Of a stretch of 7,938 bases of DNA, positions 7,392 to 7,938 are shown one piece after another. The notes below the pieces were generated by a model. That model saw only the letters and a list, made by a program, of their open reading frames with translations. It searched no databases and was not told where the DNA came from. The stretch comes from an uncultured Prevotella sp. GTDB lineage: Bacteria; Bacteroidota; Bacteroidia; Bacteroidales; Bacteroidaceae. Positions within the stretch are counted from its first letter, which is position 1; the number at the start of each line of letters is the position of its first letter. The translations under genes and the position numbers were made by a program. Location: contig CAKQFW010000092.1 of NCBI GenBank assembly GCA_934230965.1, positions 1 to 7,938 of the forward strand, given 5' to 3'.

Positions 7392-7938
7392 TTAGAAGTT
7401 TAGGGTTATACCCGTGAAGAAGCAACGCTGTATAGGCGATGAAGTGAAGGTCACCTCAGGGTCAACCAAGTCGCAAGCTGAGAACGTGAGTGCATTCTGT
7501 GCACTTACAAATAATTTCACACGCAGACCACCAAGCAAGTTTTGGCAAACATTAGTAGGAATATTGTAAGCCAACTGCACATTCTTCAACCGCAAGAAGT
7601 TGCCTTTATGCATCCATAGTGATGATCCCCAATAGCCACCATAGTTATAGGTATTTCCACCAGCCGACAAGCGCGGATATGTAGCTCTGTCTGCTGTCTC
7701 AGGTGTCCAACGTCCTAAAATATTCTTGTAAGCCTGTCCGTATCCTTGTCCTACGGCCTGAAAGCCTTCTACTAATGTGCGGTCATTAACATATAAATCT
7801 CTATTATAGTATCCTTGCCACAACATTGAAAATTCAAAGCCTTTCCATTCAAAGCCAAAGTCAAGGCCGAAACTTTGCAGGGGTTTATCGCCACCTATCA
7901 CTACACGGTCATATTCATCTATCACACCATCATTATTC
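7392..7938 (-). CDS. SusC/RagA-family TonB-linked outer-membrane transporter, C-terminal part (5' end beyond window)
   Basis: This is the last 181 or so residues of a SusC-like barrel, whose N-terminus lies beyond the right edge of the window. The readable frame begins NNDGVIDEYDRVVIGGDKPL, which matches the acidic-turn segment near the end of SusC barrels and aligns in style with DLNGDGIINDYD in the second SusC. Other family signs are FEWKGFEFSMLWQGYYN, the segment RWTPETADRATYPRL, and FLRLKNVQLAYNIP, followed by LFVSAQNALTFS and DPEV. The protein ends GITLNF, with the terminal aromatic residue expected of an outer-membrane barrel. The GTG at 7925-7923 is internal and not a start. The susD gene begins 23 bases downstream, giving the standard susC-susD order for this pair. 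The rest of the gene and the operon promoter lie outside the window. Confidence 0.93.
   Translation of the reverse strand, partial: NNDGVIDEYDRVVIGGDKPLQSFGLDFGFEWKGFEFSMLWQGYYNRDLYVNDRTLVEGFQAVGQGYGQAYKNILGRWTPETADRATYPRLSAGGNTYNYGGYWGSSLWMHKGNFLRLKNVQLAYNIPTNVCQNLLGGLRVKLFVSAQNALTFSACDLVDPEVTFTSSPIQRCFFTGITLNF

Noticed and set aside
7923..7925. GTG at 7925 as the start of a small 177-residue protein
   Set aside because: The frame continues to the window edge with a SusC-type acidic turn (NNDGVIDEYD), so this is the C-terminal part of a full-size SusC cut by the window.
2509..7938. Complete polysaccharide utilisation locus
   Set aside because: No glycoside hydrolase, lyase, sulfatase, sensor or sigma/anti-sigma gene is present in the window. 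Only the SusC and SusD parts are visible, so substrate and locus type cannot be assigned.

Overview
The window comes from a member of the phylum Bacteroidota. It is most likely in the order Bacteroidales and resembles Prevotellaceae, although that finer placement is an inference from protein style and not a computed result. The main evidence is the SusC/RagA and SusD/RagB outer-membrane genes, the TonB-box motif DEVVVVGYG, gene starts without strong Shine-Dalgarno sequences, and an amidase followed by an MlaD-type MCE gene.

The left part (1-2155, plus strand) holds cell-envelope housekeeping genes. First is the 3' part of a periplasmic N-acetylmuramoyl-L-alanine amidase (Amidase_3 fold) with a Lys/Glu/Pro-rich repetitive linker and a C-terminal SPOR-like domain. 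A 74-base gap containing a 17-base tandem repeat follows, and then a complete MlaD-like MCE-domain protein with one N-terminal membrane anchor. A strong intrinsic terminator (stem 2225-2265) closes this unit.

The centre (2156-2508) is a non-coding gap between converging transcripts. It carries that terminator at its left and a second hairpin with a T-tract oriented for the minus strand at 2418-2464. The AT-rich stretch between them shows no convincing gene.

The right part (2509-7938, minus strand) is the end of a nutrient-uptake operon, read right to left: the C-terminal part of one SusC-like TonB-dependent transporter (running off the window), a complete SusD-like surface lipoprotein, and then a second, complete SusC-like transporter. 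The SusD and the last SusC are 6 bases apart, and the minus-strand terminator follows the last gene. The resulting order is susC-susD-susC, so one SusC has no visible SusD of its own. The usual unit is one susC followed by one susD. No glycoside hydrolase, sulfatase, peptidase or regulator lies inside the window, so the substrate cannot be assigned.

I see no clearly new class of system here. The most notable points are the C-D-C layout, the C-terminal difference between the two transporters, and several small in-frame or intergenic tandem repeats.
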